From contig CALUCD010000001.1 in assembly GCA_943914465.1 (NCBI GenBank), positions 1 to 64,000 of the forward strand: DNA of 64,000 bases, given 5' to 3'. Within the stretch, counting starts at the first letter, position 1. Each line of letters opens with the position of its first letter. The position numbers and the translations under genes are program-made. Below the pieces are notes generated by a model that ran no database searches, was not told the origin of the DNA, and was given only the letters and a program-made list of their open reading frames with translations. This document shows positions 54,345 to 63,695 of the stretch, piece after piece. The stretch comes from an uncultured Corynebacterium sp. (lineage in GTDB: Bacteria > Actinomycetota > Actinomycetes > Mycobacteriales > Mycobacteriaceae).

Positions 54345-56204
54345 TTATTCCTCCTCGCTGGTAACAGCTGGGGCGGTGACAGCTGCTGCTTGCTGTAGAC
54401 CGGCACGGTTCTGGCGTCCGACCGCAAACGCACGCCGCATGCCGTTAACTGATGGTTTCGACCAAAACGGGCTACGAGAAGCCAGGATCAGCAGCGGCGC
54501 CGTGACAAGGAATGTGACAAGTAGATCAAATACGGTGGTCAATCCCATTGTGAAGGCAAACCCCTTCACCTCACCAACGGCCAGGAAATAGATAATTACC
54601 GCGCCAATGAGCGTGACCATGTTACCGGTGATGATCGTGTCTTTAGCGCGCTCCCAACCAGACGCAGTCGCTGAACGGAAGGTCTTTCCTTTACGCACCT
54701 CATCTTTGATGCGCTCATAAATCACCACAAAGGAGTCGGCAGTGGTTCCGATACCAATGACCAGGCCCGCAATGCCGGACAAATCGAGGGAGTACCCGAT
54801 CCAACGCCCCAACAACACCAGCGCACCGTACACGAGCGCACCCGCGACAACCAGCGTGACCAGAGAGATCAAGCCGAACAGCCGGTAGTAGGCAAAAACA
54901 AAAAGTGCGACGAGCGCGAGGCCAGCGAGCCCGGCATATACACCAGCCTGCAGTGATGCCAAGCCAAGCGACGGCGGCACCGTCATCGCCGTGCCGCCTG
55001 GCTCACCGTTTTCACCCGCAAATGAGAGTGGAAGCGCGCCGTAGCGGAGGTTGTTGGCGAGGCTTTCCGCCTCCTCCTGTGTGAATTGGCCGGTGATAGA
55101 GGTCGCTGATCCGACGGGAGTCGGGCCCTGGATTACCGGCGCCGAGATAACCTGCGAGTCAAGCGTGATGGCAATCTGCTCGCCGACCTTGTCGCTGGTG
55201 AGCTGGGCCCACGTCTGCGACCCGTTATGCTGCCCTGCTTGGCTGAACGCAAAGCTAATCTCCATCTGACCAGACTGCAGATTTGGCCCACCCGTGATGG
55301 GACGTCCCGTGTCGATCTGCTCGCCAGTAAGACGCGGGCCATCGGGATCTTCCACCCCAGTCAGCAGGGGTACCTCATCAAGAACCAGCGTCTGACCGCT
55401 CGATGGGTCGCAAGCCACCAGCGGCGCCGCCTCATCATCAGCCCCCGCAAGGGGGTCTGTGGTCTGTCCCAAGCACTGAGCTGACATCAACACCATCGCG
55501 GCGAACTGCTGCGTCGGATCGTCAGACTGACGCGTTGCTCGTAGCATATCGGTTACTTCCTGCCGCCGCTCGGACGCTTCAACCGGCCCGCTCGGCTCTG
55601 GAAGGGGCTCAGCCTCAATCTGCGGCGCTTCCTTCGTCTCCTCCTCGTTGGACGCTTCCTCACTGTTCTCCGCGGCAGCATCGGTTTCATCCTGATCCGC
55701 CGGTGTGCCCAGCACGTTATCGAGCGCGCTTTGAGCTTCATCACGCCCGATCACGCCATACTCAACCCACTGATTGGCCATGTGCAGGAGTTCCTGCTCA
55801 GCTGTGGCTGGGTCTGGCTGTGAAGGAGTGATCACGGGGCGGAAGAGAAGCTGGGAAGTCTGCCCGATGTTCCGGACCTCAGAAGTGTCATCGCCGGCAG
55901 CGGTGATAACTAGTGTGTTCCCATCGACAACAACTGAGGCACCGGATACTCCCATTCCGTTGACCCGGTTCTCCAAGATGTTTCGCGCGTCTGCCAGTTG
56001 CTCACGGGTGGGTTCAGCGCCCTGTGGTACAAGTGTGACCCGAGTACCACCTTGAAGGTCTATGCCCAGCTTCGGACTAGCGGCTCGCTCACCCGTCAGA
56101 AATACGAGTGAGTAGACGCCGATGACAATGAGCGCGAAGAACACCAAAGCTCGCAGTGGCCATTGGCGCCTCGACCCGCCGGATCGCCGCGTGTGTGTTG
56201 ACAC
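54345..56204 (-). CDS. secD: Protein translocase subunit SecD
   Basis: Large RND-type subunit of the export complex. 619 residues from GTG 56204 (VSTHTRRSGG), chosen because GGAGGAG lies eight bases upstream; the further 32 codons upstream are intergenic. First helix about residues 16-35, then GIDLQGGTRVTLV, the large outer P1 domain and five helices at the C-terminus. An acidic low-complexity stretch at about 175-215 (EEASNEEETKEAPQIEAE) interrupts the outer domain. The yajC gene usually found between ruvB and secD is missing. Confidence 0.95.
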   Translation of the reverse strand: MSTHTRRSGGSRRQWPLRALVFFALIVIGVYSLVFLTGERAASPKLGIDLQGGTRVTLVPQGAEPTREQLADARNILENRVNGMGVSGASVVVDGNTLVITAAGDDTSEVRNIGQTSQLLFRPVITPSQPDPATAEQELLHMANQWVEYGVIGRDEAQSALDNVLGTPADQDETDAAAENSEEASNEEETKEAPQIEAEPLPEPSGPVEASERRQEVTDMLRATRQSDDPTQQFAAMVLMSAQCLGQTTDPLAGADDEAAPLVACDPSSGQTLVLDEVPLLTGVEDPDGPRLTGEQIDTGRPITGGPNLQSGQMEISFAFSQAGQHNGSQTWAQLTSDKVGEQIAITLDSQVISAPVIQGPTPVGSATSITGQFTQEEAESLANNLRYGALPLSFAGENGEPGGTAMTVPPSLGLASLQAGVYAGLAGLALVALFVFAYYRLFGLISLVTLVVAGALVYGALVLLGRWIGYSLDLSGIAGLVIGIGTTADSFVVIYERIKDEVRKGKTFRSATASGWERAKDTIITGNMVTLIGAVIIYFLAVGEVKGFAFTMGLTTVFDLLVTFLVTAPLLILASRSPFWSKPSVNGMRRAFAVGRQNRAGLQQAAAVTAPAVTSEEE

Positions 56205-56381
56205 TGGGCTTTCTCCTCCAAAGTTCGATCTCGATTCTTCGCCCCATGCGGCGGTGTACCTTCGCCGCCTACGCAAAGTTTTAGCCTGGGGCTTCCACAA
56301 CCGAATATGCTACGACATTGCCACCGGGGCCTACATGCCCGGCACCGTTTTATAGGTCACGCCAACTGGTGCCTAACTGAA

Positions 56382-57458
56382 TCAGAACAGGTCGAGCTGC
56401 CCCGGAGTGTCCGGGGGCGGTGTCATCCCCAGGTGGTGCCACGCGCTCGCGGTGGCTACCCGCCCTCTCCCGGTACGGGCCATTAACCCAGCGCGCACCA
56501 GGTACGGCTCACATACCTCCTCGACTGTCGCTGGCTCTTCCCCGACCGCGATAGCGAGCGTGTTCACTCCAACCGGCCCACCGCCGTGGCCGCGAATCAA
56601 AGAATCGAGGACCGCCCGATCAAGCCGATCAAGGCCAAGTTCGTCGACGTCGAAGACAGATAACGCTGCGCGTGCCGCCGCCAGATCCACGCGCCCATCC
56701 CCGTTCACGTCCGCCCAATCCCGAACGCGGCGCAACAGACGGTTCGCTATTCGGGGCGTGCCACGCGAACGCGACGCGATCTCCACAGCCGCCTCGGGTT
56801 CTATTTCAACGTCCAAGATCGCTGCAGCGCGGCTGACTACCCGCGTCAAGTCTTCGACCCCGTAAAACTCCATTTGCGCAGTGAAGCCAAATCGGTCGCG
56901 CAACGGCCCAGTGAGCATACCCGCCCGCGTGGTGGCTCCCACCAGCGTGAATGGAGGAATTTCGAGCGGAATTGACGTTGCTCCTGGCCCTTTTCCAACA
57001 ATGACATCAATGCGGAAATCCTCCATTGCCATGTAGAGCATTTCCTCAGCTGGTCGCGCAATCCTATGGATCTCGTCGATGAAGAGTACGTCCCCCTCCA
57101 TCAGATTCGATAACATCGCCGCAAGGTCGCCCGCGCGTTCGAGCGCAGGGCCGGACGTCATCCGCAGCGATGTTCCGAGCTCTTGAGCAATGATCATCGC
57201 CATGGTGGTTTTTCCCAGGCCGGGAGGTCCGGATAGCAGAATATGGTCAGGCGAGACAACACGGCGTTTCGCACCAGTAAGCACCAGGCTGAGTTGTTCG
57301 CGAACTTTCGGCTGGCCAATGAATTCGCCCAGTGACTTGGGGCGCAACGTCTTTTCAACGTCGTGCTCTTCGGTGTGAGCATGTGAGCTCACAGGCGAGT
57401 CAATAGCGCGCCCGGCCTCCGGGGGAAGGGCGAACTCAGTTTTCTCAACGTCTGACAT
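56382..57458 (-). CDS. ruvB: Holliday junction branch migration ATPase RuvB
   Basis: AAA+ motor that drives branch migration with RuvA. 358 residues: Walker A SGPPGLGKTTMAM, Walker B LFIDEIHRI, sensor and arginine finger region GATTRAGMLTGPLRDRFG, C-terminal winged helix with YLVRAGLMARTGRGR. It begins 10 bases after ruvA. The gap to secD (56205-56381) holds no recognisable gene. Confidence 0.96.
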   Translation of the reverse strand: MSDVEKTEFALPPEAGRAIDSPVSSHAHTEEHDVEKTLRPKSLGEFIGQPKVREQLSLVLTGAKRRVVSPDHILLSGPPGLGKTTMAMIIAQELGTSLRMTSGPALERAGDLAAMLSNLMEGDVLFIDEIHRIARPAEEMLYMAMEDFRIDVIVGKGPGATSIPLEIPPFTLVGATTRAGMLTGPLRDRFGFTAQMEFYGVEDLTRVVSRAAAILDVEIEPEAAVEIASRSRGTPRIANRLLRRVRDWADVNGDGRVDLAAARAALSVFDVDELGLDRLDRAVLDSLIRGHGGGPVGVNTLAIAVGEEPATVEEVCEPYLVRAGLMARTGRGRVATASAWHHLGMTPPPDTPGQLDLF

Positions 57459-57468
57459 CCCTGGCCGC

Positions 57469-58080
57469 CTACTGCTTTCCTAACTGCGTCAATGCACTAC
57501 GCAACAAGTCGGACGTCGGTTCATCAGGGAACTGTGCGACACGTTGTTCAACAACCGGACGCGCGACCTTCTCACCGAAACCAAGACCAACCAGGGCTTC
57601 AACGACTTGTTCGGTCGCCGCGGTGGCTGCCGATCCCACCGCGCCGCCAGCAGCATCTGCCTCAGGCGCCGACCCGTAGATCACGTCCACTTTATCCCTC
57701 AGCTCTAGCACGATGCGCTCTGCCATCTTTTTGCCAACCCCAGGCACCGCTTGAACAGCTCTGGCGTCCCCAGCAGAGATCTTCGCGGCGAGCTCCGCGG
57801 CGTCAAACACTGAAAGCGCTGCGAGAGCAAGCTTGGGTCCAAGGCCGCTGACAGCCTGAAGCTTGTGAAACATGGCGCGCGCGTCATCGTCACTGAACCC
57901 GTATAGCGTAATGCCGTCATCCTTGACCACCATCGACGTGAGAACACGATATGTTTGGCCTTTGGTGAGCTGGGATAACGTTGGTGGCGGTGCGAGGAAA
58001 CGATAGCCGACGCCGGAGCATTCAATCACCGCGTGATCAAGCCCGATTGTCAAGATCTCTCCGTTCAGTGAATCGATCAT
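57469..58080 (-). CDS. ruvA: Holliday junction DNA helicase subunit RuvA
   Basis: Binds four-way junctions and recruits RuvB. 203 residues from ATG 58080 (MIDSLNGEIL). N-terminal OB fold, helix-hairpin-helix pair around LQAVSGLGPKLALAAL and VQAVPGVGKKMAERIV, and the C-terminal RuvB-binding domain from about 155. AGGAGG lies nine bases upstream. Follows ruvC by 13 bases. Confidence 0.95.
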   Translation of the reverse strand: MIDSLNGEILTIGLDHAVIECSGVGYRFLAPPPTLSQLTKGQTYRVLTSMVVKDDGITLYGFSDDDARAMFHKLQAVSGLGPKLALAALSVFDAAELAAKISAGDARAVQAVPGVGKKMAERIVLELRDKVDVIYGSAPEADAAGGAVGSAATAATEQVVEALVGLGFGEKVARPVVEQRVAQFPDEPTSDLLRSALTQLGKQ

Positions 58081-58093
58081 TACTCCCTGCCTC

Positions 58094-58627
58094 CTAACCT
58101 CGCGCTCCTGCCCCGGCATGGGCATTGACCTTTGTGAGCAAAGGGGCTCGCCAACAATGGCACACGGCGATCGCAAGCGCATCCGCTGCGTCCGCCGGTT
58201 TGGGCGGCTCGGACAGTCCCAGTATGCGAGTGATCATCGAGGTCATTTGCTTTTTATCTGCCCTACCATTGCCTGAGACAGCCTTTTTCACCTCGGAAGG
58301 CGTGTATTGAAACACGGGTACCTCGCGCTCTGCCGCTGCTAGGACCAGAACTCCCGCTGCATGCGCGGTGTGCATCACGGTCGATACATTGCCCCGCTCG
58401 AAGATGCGCTCCATCGCGACCACATCCGGATGGTACTCATCCATCCACGCACTGACGGCCGTTGAGAGGCGCAGCAGACGCTCCGCTAATTCTGCCGCTG
58501 GCGGTGTTCGTACCACCCCGACTGAGACTGGAAGAATTTGTCGCCCGCGCCCCGCTTGGACCACCGAAAGTCCGCAGCGTGTAAGCCCAGGGTCAATTCC
58601 CATGACACGGAGACCTTCGAGGTTCAC
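58094..58627 (-). CDS. ruvC: Holliday junction resolvase RuvC
   Basis: Endonuclease that resolves four-way junctions. 177 residues from GTG 58627 (VNLEGLRVMGIDPG), with AAGG seven bases upstream. Acidic residues: VMGIDPGLTR, AMERIFERGN and the paired Asp in KPADAADALAIA. A LexA-like palindrome lies 25-40 bases upstream, so SOS control of ruvCAB is likely. Confidence 0.95.
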   Translation of the reverse strand: MNLEGLRVMGIDPGLTRCGLSVVQAGRGRQILPVSVGVVRTPPAAELAERLLRLSTAVSAWMDEYHPDVVAMERIFERGNVSTVMHTAHAAGVLVLAAAEREVPVFQYTPSEVKKAVSGNGRADKKQMTSMITRILGLSEPPKPADAADALAIAVCHCWRAPLLTKVNAHAGAGARG

Positions 58628-58651
58628 GCTCAATCCTTTCGCTACCCCACT

Positions 58652-58667
58652 TGACACATATGTTCTA
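58652..58667. promoter_or_regulatory. LexA (SOS) box-like palindrome upstream of ruvC
   Basis: On the minus strand TAGAACATATGTGTCA, which keeps the core GAACATATGT and matches the corynebacterial SOS consensus pattern TCGAACATATGTTCGA at 12 of 16 positions. It lies in the ruvC promoter region. The right half is weak. Confidence 0.5.
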
Positions 58668-58748
58668 CCATATCTGCGCGGCACAATCGGAAGGCGCAGC
58701 GACACCTTTCTTTCAATGAGCGAATGTACGCGGCCGGAGGGGTACGTG

Positions 58749-59501
58749 CTAATCCTCTAGTTGAGCTGCGACATCGTCAGAGATGGCCATGTTCGTATAC
58801 ACGTTCTGAACATCGTCCGAATCTTCCAACGCATCGATGAGGCGAAGCATTTTCTTCGCGCCCTCGACATCGAGATCAACCTCAACATCGGCACGAAACT
58901 CCTGCCCCGCATCCTCGATCTCGATCCCCTCTGTCTTCAGTGCGTCCCTCACGGCAGCGAGATCGGCGGGCTGGCAGATGACCTCATAGTCTTCCCCCAG
59001 GTCGCGGACTTCTTCTGCACCGGCATCCAACACCGCCATGAGCAGGTCGTCCTCGCTCAGGCCATTGTTTTGGACGGTGACCACACCAGTGCGTTCGAAC
59101 ATGTAGCTCACCGAACCAGATTCGCCGAGGTTGCCGCCGTTCTTTGTCATTGCCGTACGCACCTCAGTTGCCGCGCGATTACGGTTATCTGTCAGACATT
59201 CGATGAGCACGGCGACACCGTTCGTTCCGTACCCCTCGTACATCACCGTCTCCCAGTTCGAGCCTCCCGCTTCCTCGCCAGAGCCACGTTTACGGGCACG
59301 CTCGATGTTGTCACCGGGAACCGAAGCCTTCTTCGCCTTCCGGATCATGTCATCCAAGGTCGGATTCGCGGCCGGATCGCCGCCGCCGGTGCGCGCTGCA
59401 ACCTCGATATCTTTAATCAGCTTCGCCCACAGCTTCGACCGCTTCGCATCGTTCGCGGCCTTCTTGTGCTTGGTCGTAGCCCACTTTGAGTGGCCAGCCA
59501 T
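58749..59501 (-). CDS. yebC: YebC/PmpR-family protein
   Basis: Conserved three-domain protein; family members act as transcription regulators or as translation factors at proline stretches. 250 residues from ATG 59501 (MAGHSKWATTKHKK), the canonical N-terminus, behind GAGG. Signatures RSKLWAKLIKDIEVAAR, GYGTNGVAVLIECLTDN and GSVSYMFERTG. Upstream of ruvC, as is common in bacteria. The longer open frame upstream is not coding. Confidence 0.95.
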   Translation of the reverse strand: MAGHSKWATTKHKKAANDAKRSKLWAKLIKDIEVAARTGGGDPAANPTLDDMIRKAKKASVPGDNIERARKRGSGEEAGGSNWETVMYEGYGTNGVAVLIECLTDNRNRAATEVRTAMTKNGGNLGESGSVSYMFERTGVVTVQNNGLSEDDLLMAVLDAGAEEVRDLGEDYEVICQPADLAAVRDALKTEGIEIEDAGQEFRADVEVDLDVEGAKKMLRLIDALEDSDDVQNVYTNMAISDDVAAQLED

Positions 59502-59581
59502 CTCGCACACCTCTTCCCTTACGCCAGTTCTTCGTTGGAGATAACGCCTGGAAAGTATACGCGGAGCGCACCAGAGGCAAT

Positions 59582-60457
59582 CTACCCGCCACGCACCGGC
59601 ACTTGGGTCGCGCCCTGCCTGAGATTGCGAACAACGCCTTCCTGAGCCACCAACGCCACGAGGTCTCCACGCGCCGTGAAGATTCGGCCGTGAGTAAGCG
59701 CCCTCCCGGAACCAGCGGCCGGTGACGCCTGGTGGTAGAGCAGCCAGTCGGTCACACGCACCGGGCGAAAGAACCACATAGCGTGATCAAGCGAGGCGAG
59801 CTGAACCCTATGCCCCGGGTGAGCAGCCATCGCAGAGTAAAGCAGCGTCATGTCGGACATGTACGCCAGCGCACCGGTGTGGATTTCATCGCTGTCGGGC
59901 AGCTCGCCGGTGAACCGGAACCATAGCGACTGACCACTCACGGTCGATGGATCCTCAATTTTAGGTTTAGGCTGGTCAGGCAAGTTAGGCGGAATAAGCC
60001 GAATATCCCACTCCCGAAAATCCTTCTCAGCACCCGGGACTCCCGTAGGTATGCGCGTTGGCCGCGCGATGGCATCTGGGGCAGTAACTGGCGGCATCGG
60101 TTCTCGGTGTTCTGGACCTTCATCAAGGTGATGATGGAAGCTTGCGTTCATGACGTAGCACAACTCATCTCCTTGGTACGCCTCGATGCTGCGTGCGCTA
60201 TAGCTACGTCCGTCCCGCAGCCGGTGCACCCGATAGATCGTCTCTTCCCCCGCCGCGCCGCCGCGGAGAAAGTAGCTGTGTAGTGAATGCACCCGTTTAC
60301 CGTCGACAACCGTCTTGCTTGCCGCCATGAGCGCCTGGGCCGCAAGGTGCCCACCAAACATTCGGACAAACACCTCCGAGCGCATCCCGGGCCCCCGGAA
60401 TACATCGTTGTCGACCTCCTCGAGACCCAACACCCGGGCGAGTTCGCAGCTATGCAT
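59582..60457 (-). CDS. tesB: Acyl-CoA thioesterase II
   Basis: Double hotdog thioesterase that hydrolyses medium- and long-chain acyl-CoA. 291 residues from ATG 60457 (MHSCELARVLG). First hotdog: MFGGHLAAQAL, where most relatives have Gln for the His, and HSLHSYFLRGG; second hotdog: ASLDHAMWFFRP with the catalytic Asp, and VALVAQEGVVR with the Gln. No Shine-Dalgarno; TGCTATCGT lies upstream and may serve as an extended -10. Confidence 0.9.
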   Translation of the reverse strand: MHSCELARVLGLEEVDNDVFRGPGMRSEVFVRMFGGHLAAQALMAASKTVVDGKRVHSLHSYFLRGGAAGEETIYRVHRLRDGRSYSARSIEAYQGDELCYVMNASFHHHLDEGPEHREPMPPVTAPDAIARPTRIPTGVPGAEKDFREWDIRLIPPNLPDQPKPKIEDPSTVSGQSLWFRFTGELPDSDEIHTGALAYMSDMTLLYSAMAAHPGHRVQLASLDHAMWFFRPVRVTDWLLYHQASPAAGSGRALTHGRIFTARGDLVALVAQEGVVRNLRQGATQVPVRGG

Positions 60458-60524
60458 AAGTACGGACGATAGCAACACCCAAGCTGTAGCTACACCGGAG
60501 CGGTGCTGGGTGGCGCTCCCCAGG

Positions 60525-61016
60525 TCAACCCGGTAGCTGGCGCAGCACCGCATACTCCGGCATCGCCGCCGTGCCTGCGAGGCGCAGCGCACGAACCACC
60601 GGGCGCAGCCGAAGCGAACGCGTATCAGCAACGGCGTCGTTATAGAAGCGCAGCGCGAGCATGACACGCGTATCTGCATCTTGCAGCTCGCGGATCGCCG
60701 CTTCCGTCAGGGCACCTGCCGTACTCCGCGCGCTGAGTTCACTGACTTTGAGTCCGAGATCATCTTCCGCTTTCAAGCGGGACAGGAGATCCCGCGGTGT
60801 CAGACGCACCTCTTCGACGGCGCGGGCAACCGGCGCAAGCGACGGGATGATCGCCGCAATCACCGCGCACCGCCGATCAAGTGCCGCTTGCAACGCATCG
60901 CGAGAACGGTCAAGGCGGATATGCAAACGATCAAGACGACGAGCAGTAGACGTCAACCAGGCAATGACACCCGCCACAGCCACCGCGAGCACGCACCAAA
61001 CCACGACCGGGCTCAA
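60525..61016 (-). CDS. LemA-like membrane-anchored protein
   Basis: 163 residues of unknown function. One N-terminal transmembrane helix (about 2-22) followed by a helical soluble domain resembling LemA: RLDRLHIRLDRSRDALQAAL and RFYNDAVADTRSLRL near the end. The start is a TTG at 61016 that overlaps the pimA stop by four bases (TTGA), so translation depends on pimA. Coupling hints at a role at the membrane with lipid mannosylation, but that is only context. Confidence 0.7.
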   Translation of the reverse strand: MSPVVVWCVLAVAVAGVIAWLTSTARRLDRLHIRLDRSRDALQAALDRRCAVIAAIIPSLAPVARAVEEVRLTPRDLLSRLKAEDDLGLKVSELSARSTAGALTEAAIRELQDADTRVMLALRFYNDAVADTRSLRLRPVVRALRLAGTAAMPEYAVLRQLPG

Positions 61017-62107
61017 TGGCTGACTGCTACTTTCTCACCTGTCGCGACGGTTTCATACACCGCCGTGACCTCACCCGCTACGGCCGACCAGTCATACGCC
61101 TGAGCCCGGCTGATCCCAGCGTCGATGATCCGGTTGCGTACAGCAGGATCGTCAACAAGCGTGCGTAGCGCGCAGGCGAGCGCATGAGCATCACCGACGG
61201 GAAAAAGCACCCCTGCGGGCTGGTCGGCGGATGCGTCGCACACCGCTGCGAACGCTTCAAGGTCACTAGCAACCACGGCGCAACCGGCTGCCATGGCTTC
61301 GACGAGAACAATCCCAAATGATTCTCCTCCAGTATTCGGCGCAACGTAGATGTCCGCGCGGCCGAGGATGTGCTCTTTCTGCGTCTCGGTGACTCGTCCT
61401 GTGAATTCGACCCCAGGCAGCTCGCGGGCGCGTCCTTCACCAACCACAGTCACCCGAACACGGCGATCAAGCTGGCGCACTGCGGTCAGCAAAATATCGA
61501 GACCTTTGCGCGGCTCGTCACACCGCCCAAGGAAAACAATCTCCACGTCGCTGGAGTGGTTGGGCAAGCGGCGTGCCTGGGCAAAACGGGCGGTGGCGAC
61601 GCCATTTGGGATAACCACGGGGTCGGTGCCGATCTGCTCGACCTGCCAGCGGCGAGCCAGCTCAGAGACTGCAATGCCGCCGCGGATCTTTTCCAGGTTG
61701 ACACGCAGTACCGGAAGCGCCGCTTTTAGCGCATACGAGGAGGTGGCAGATGCGTGATATGTCGCAACAATTGGCCCATCGGCAAGCCGCACCGCGGCGA
61801 GCGAATAACTCGGAGAATTCGGTTCGTGAACGTGAAGCACGTCAAAGGCACCATCAGCAATGAAATCGCGTGCGATGCGGCGCACCTGGGGGCCGACGGA
61901 CAGTCGAGCGACAGAACCGTTGTAGCGCACCGGGACGGCGAGACCGCCGCGCGTGACGTAATCGGGCAATTCGGCATGGGAGGAAGCAGGGCCAAGAACT
62001 CTTACCTGGTGGCCGCGTCGGACGAGCTCGGCTGACAGGTCAAGCACGTGCGATTGCACTCCCCCCGGCTTGTCAAACGAATACGGGCAGACCATGCCAA
62101 TTCGCAT
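61013..62107 (-). CDS. pimA: Phosphatidylinositol alpha-mannosyltransferase PimA
   Basis: GT4 glycosyltransferase that adds the first mannose to phosphatidylinositol at the inner face of the membrane, starting PIM and lipoglycan synthesis. 364 residues. N-terminal GMVCPYSFDKPGGVQSHV, nucleotide-binding half with FLGRCDEPRKGLDILL and the ESFGIVLVEAMAAGC retaining-transferase motif. ATG at 62107 behind GGGAGG. Follows patA by 29 bases within the HIT-pgsA-patA-pimA operon. Confidence 0.93.
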   Translation of the reverse strand: MRIGMVCPYSFDKPGGVQSHVLDLSAELVRRGHQVRVLGPASSHAELPDYVTRGGLAVPVRYNGSVARLSVGPQVRRIARDFIADGAFDVLHVHEPNSPSYSLAAVRLADGPIVATYHASATSSYALKAALPVLRVNLEKIRGGIAVSELARRWQVEQIGTDPVVIPNGVATARFAQARRLPNHSSDVEIVFLGRCDEPRKGLDILLTAVRQLDRRVRVTVVGEGRARELPGVEFTGRVTETQKEHILGRADIYVAPNTGGESFGIVLVEAMAAGCAVVASDLEAFAAVCDASADQPAGVLFPVGDAHALACALRTLVDDPAVRNRIIDAGISRAQAYDWSAVAGEVTAVYETVATGEKVAVSH

Positions 62108-62136
62108 GAGCGATCACCTCCCTCTTTGCCCGTGCT

Positions 62137-63054
62137 TTACGGTTTCCGCCGGCGCCGCTGCGGGCGGTCGGCGGACCACAACGGCTGAAGCATATGCCAG
62201 TCCTCGGGGTGCTGCGCGATGTTCGCGGCAAATCCATCCGCCACACGTTGAGTCGTCGACGCGACATCCGTCACTTCAATCGGCGGGCTTGCCCGGAGTG
62301 CCCATCCAGGACCGTCGGAGCGGCGCGTAAACCACGAGTGAACGACAAGCAACTCCGCACCTGTCTCTACCGCGAGCTTCGCCGGGCCTACCGGCATAGT
62401 GGTCTCCTCGCCGAAGAAAGTGACCGGAACTCCTCGCCCACTGAGGTCGCGCTCCCCCAACAGACACACAATTCCGTTGGAGTTCAGTACCTCTTTCAAT
62501 CGCCGAAATGGCGGCTGATCCCCGCCAGTAAGCGGTAGCACTTCGAACCCTAGGGATTCCCGGAACTCCACGAATGCGTCGAAGAGTACTTCAGGTTTTA
62601 ACCGCTCAGCGACAGTAGTAAAGCTCGAGTAGTTGGCCACTAGCCAAAGCCCGGCGAAATCCCAGTTGCCGGAATGCGGGAGGGTGAGAATGACACCCTT
62701 GCCTTTCGCGAGCGCTGCATCAAGATGCTCTCGACCTTCGACCTGGGCGCTGTAGCGCGCTAATGCGTCCTCGTCTGCGGCGATCCGCGGGAGCCGAAAT
62801 GCTTCCAGCCAGTAGCGGGCGTAGGAGCGCACATTGTCGCGGACAAGATCGCGGGTGACGTTTTCGGCCCCAACCACCCGTGTCAGGTTTCGGCGAAGCA
62901 TTTCCATGCCCGCGCCCTGGTCGGAGATTCGGTCCGCAGCGGCCCGAAACAGCGGAGCTGTGAACGCGTGCGGCAGCGCTCCCACGATCTTCCAGCCAGC
63001 AATGTATGCCCAGGCTATGCAAGTTTCGGCGAGCGTTTGCCGCTGTTGTGACAT
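62137..63054 (-). CDS. patA: Phosphatidylinositol mannoside acyltransferase
   Basis: LpxL/HtrB-type acyltransferase that acylates PIM on the mannose. 305 residues. Catalytic HxxxxD motif LPHSGNWDFAG near residue 127 and the second block CLLGERDLSGRGVPVTFFG. The N-terminus is hydrophobic, as expected for a peripheral membrane enzyme. Starts five bases after pgsA; pimA follows. Confidence 0.93.
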   Translation of the reverse strand: MSQQRQTLAETCIAWAYIAGWKIVGALPHAFTAPLFRAAADRISDQGAGMEMLRRNLTRVVGAENVTRDLVRDNVRSYARYWLEAFRLPRIAADEDALARYSAQVEGREHLDAALAKGKGVILTLPHSGNWDFAGLWLVANYSSFTTVAERLKPEVLFDAFVEFRESLGFEVLPLTGGDQPPFRRLKEVLNSNGIVCLLGERDLSGRGVPVTFFGEETTMPVGPAKLAVETGAELLVVHSWFTRRSDGPGWALRASPPIEVTDVASTTQRVADGFAANIAQHPEDWHMLQPLWSADRPQRRRRKP

Positions 63055-63059
63055 GTCAG

Positions 63060-63695
63060 CTACGCTCCCGACGGCGGGGCAATCTTCTCATTGGCCCGCG
63101 GGTCGCGCGCAGCGAACATTAAGCGCTGGACCACGGTAATCACGGAGCCGACGAGCAATACCCACACCGCGATCTCGACCGCATGCGGTGCACCAAACCC
63201 TTCGAGCCCCAACCCGACTAACGCAACTATCAGGCGCTCCGGGCGTTCAACCAACCCGCCCACGATCTTTAACCCGCCGGCTTCTCCACGAGCCTTGATA
63301 TAGCTAATTGCCTGAGACAACACCAGCACAACAAGACACGCAGCCACATGTGGCCGTGGGGCACCGTCAACGTAAACCAGCCAGAAAACGATTGCGCCGA
63401 ATAATGCACCGTCAGTCAGACGGTCGCAGCTCGCGTCGAGCGTGGCGCCATAGGCAGTCCCCCCGCCGCGCAGACGGGCCATCGTTCCATCCACCATGTC
63501 AAGAACCGCGCAGATGCCGATGAGGATTGCCGCGGCGACCAGGTGGTCTGAGGGTATCAGCACGGTTGCCAGCAGTATCGCCACACCGGTACCGATCAAG
63601 GTCGTCGCATTCGGGGTAAGACCGGCCCGCAAAAGAATTTCGGCAAGCGGTTCGACGAAACGCCGCGCGGGCTTGCGGCCATGCACACTAAGCAT
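63060..63695 (-). CDS. pgsA: CDP-alcohol phosphatidyltransferase (phosphatidylinositol phosphate synthase type)
   Basis: Integral membrane enzyme that makes phosphatidylinositol phosphate from CDP-diacylglycerol and inositol phosphate, the lipid base for PimA. 211 residues from ATG 63695, overlapping the HIT stop by eight bases, with GGGAGG upstream. The CDP-alcohol motif is complete: DMVDGTMARLRGGGTAYG followed by ATLDASCDR, with its four aspartates. About six hydrophobic segments. Function assigned from the neighbours patA and pimA. Confidence 0.92.
   Translation of the reverse strand: MLSVHGRKPARRFVEPLAEILLRAGLTPNATTLIGTGVAILLATVLIPSDHLVAAAILIGICAVLDMVDGTMARLRGGGTAYGATLDASCDRLTDGALFGAIVFWLVYVDGAPRPHVAACLVVLVLSQAISYIKARGEAGGLKIVGGLVERPERLIVALVGLGLEGFGAPHAVEIAVWVLLVGSVITVVQRLMFAARDPRANEKIAPPSGA

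Noticed and set aside
56205..56300. Upstream 32-codon extension of secD, or a yajC remnant.
   Set aside because: The arginine-rich sequence is unlike SecD or YajC, and a good ribosome binding site marks the GTG at 56204.
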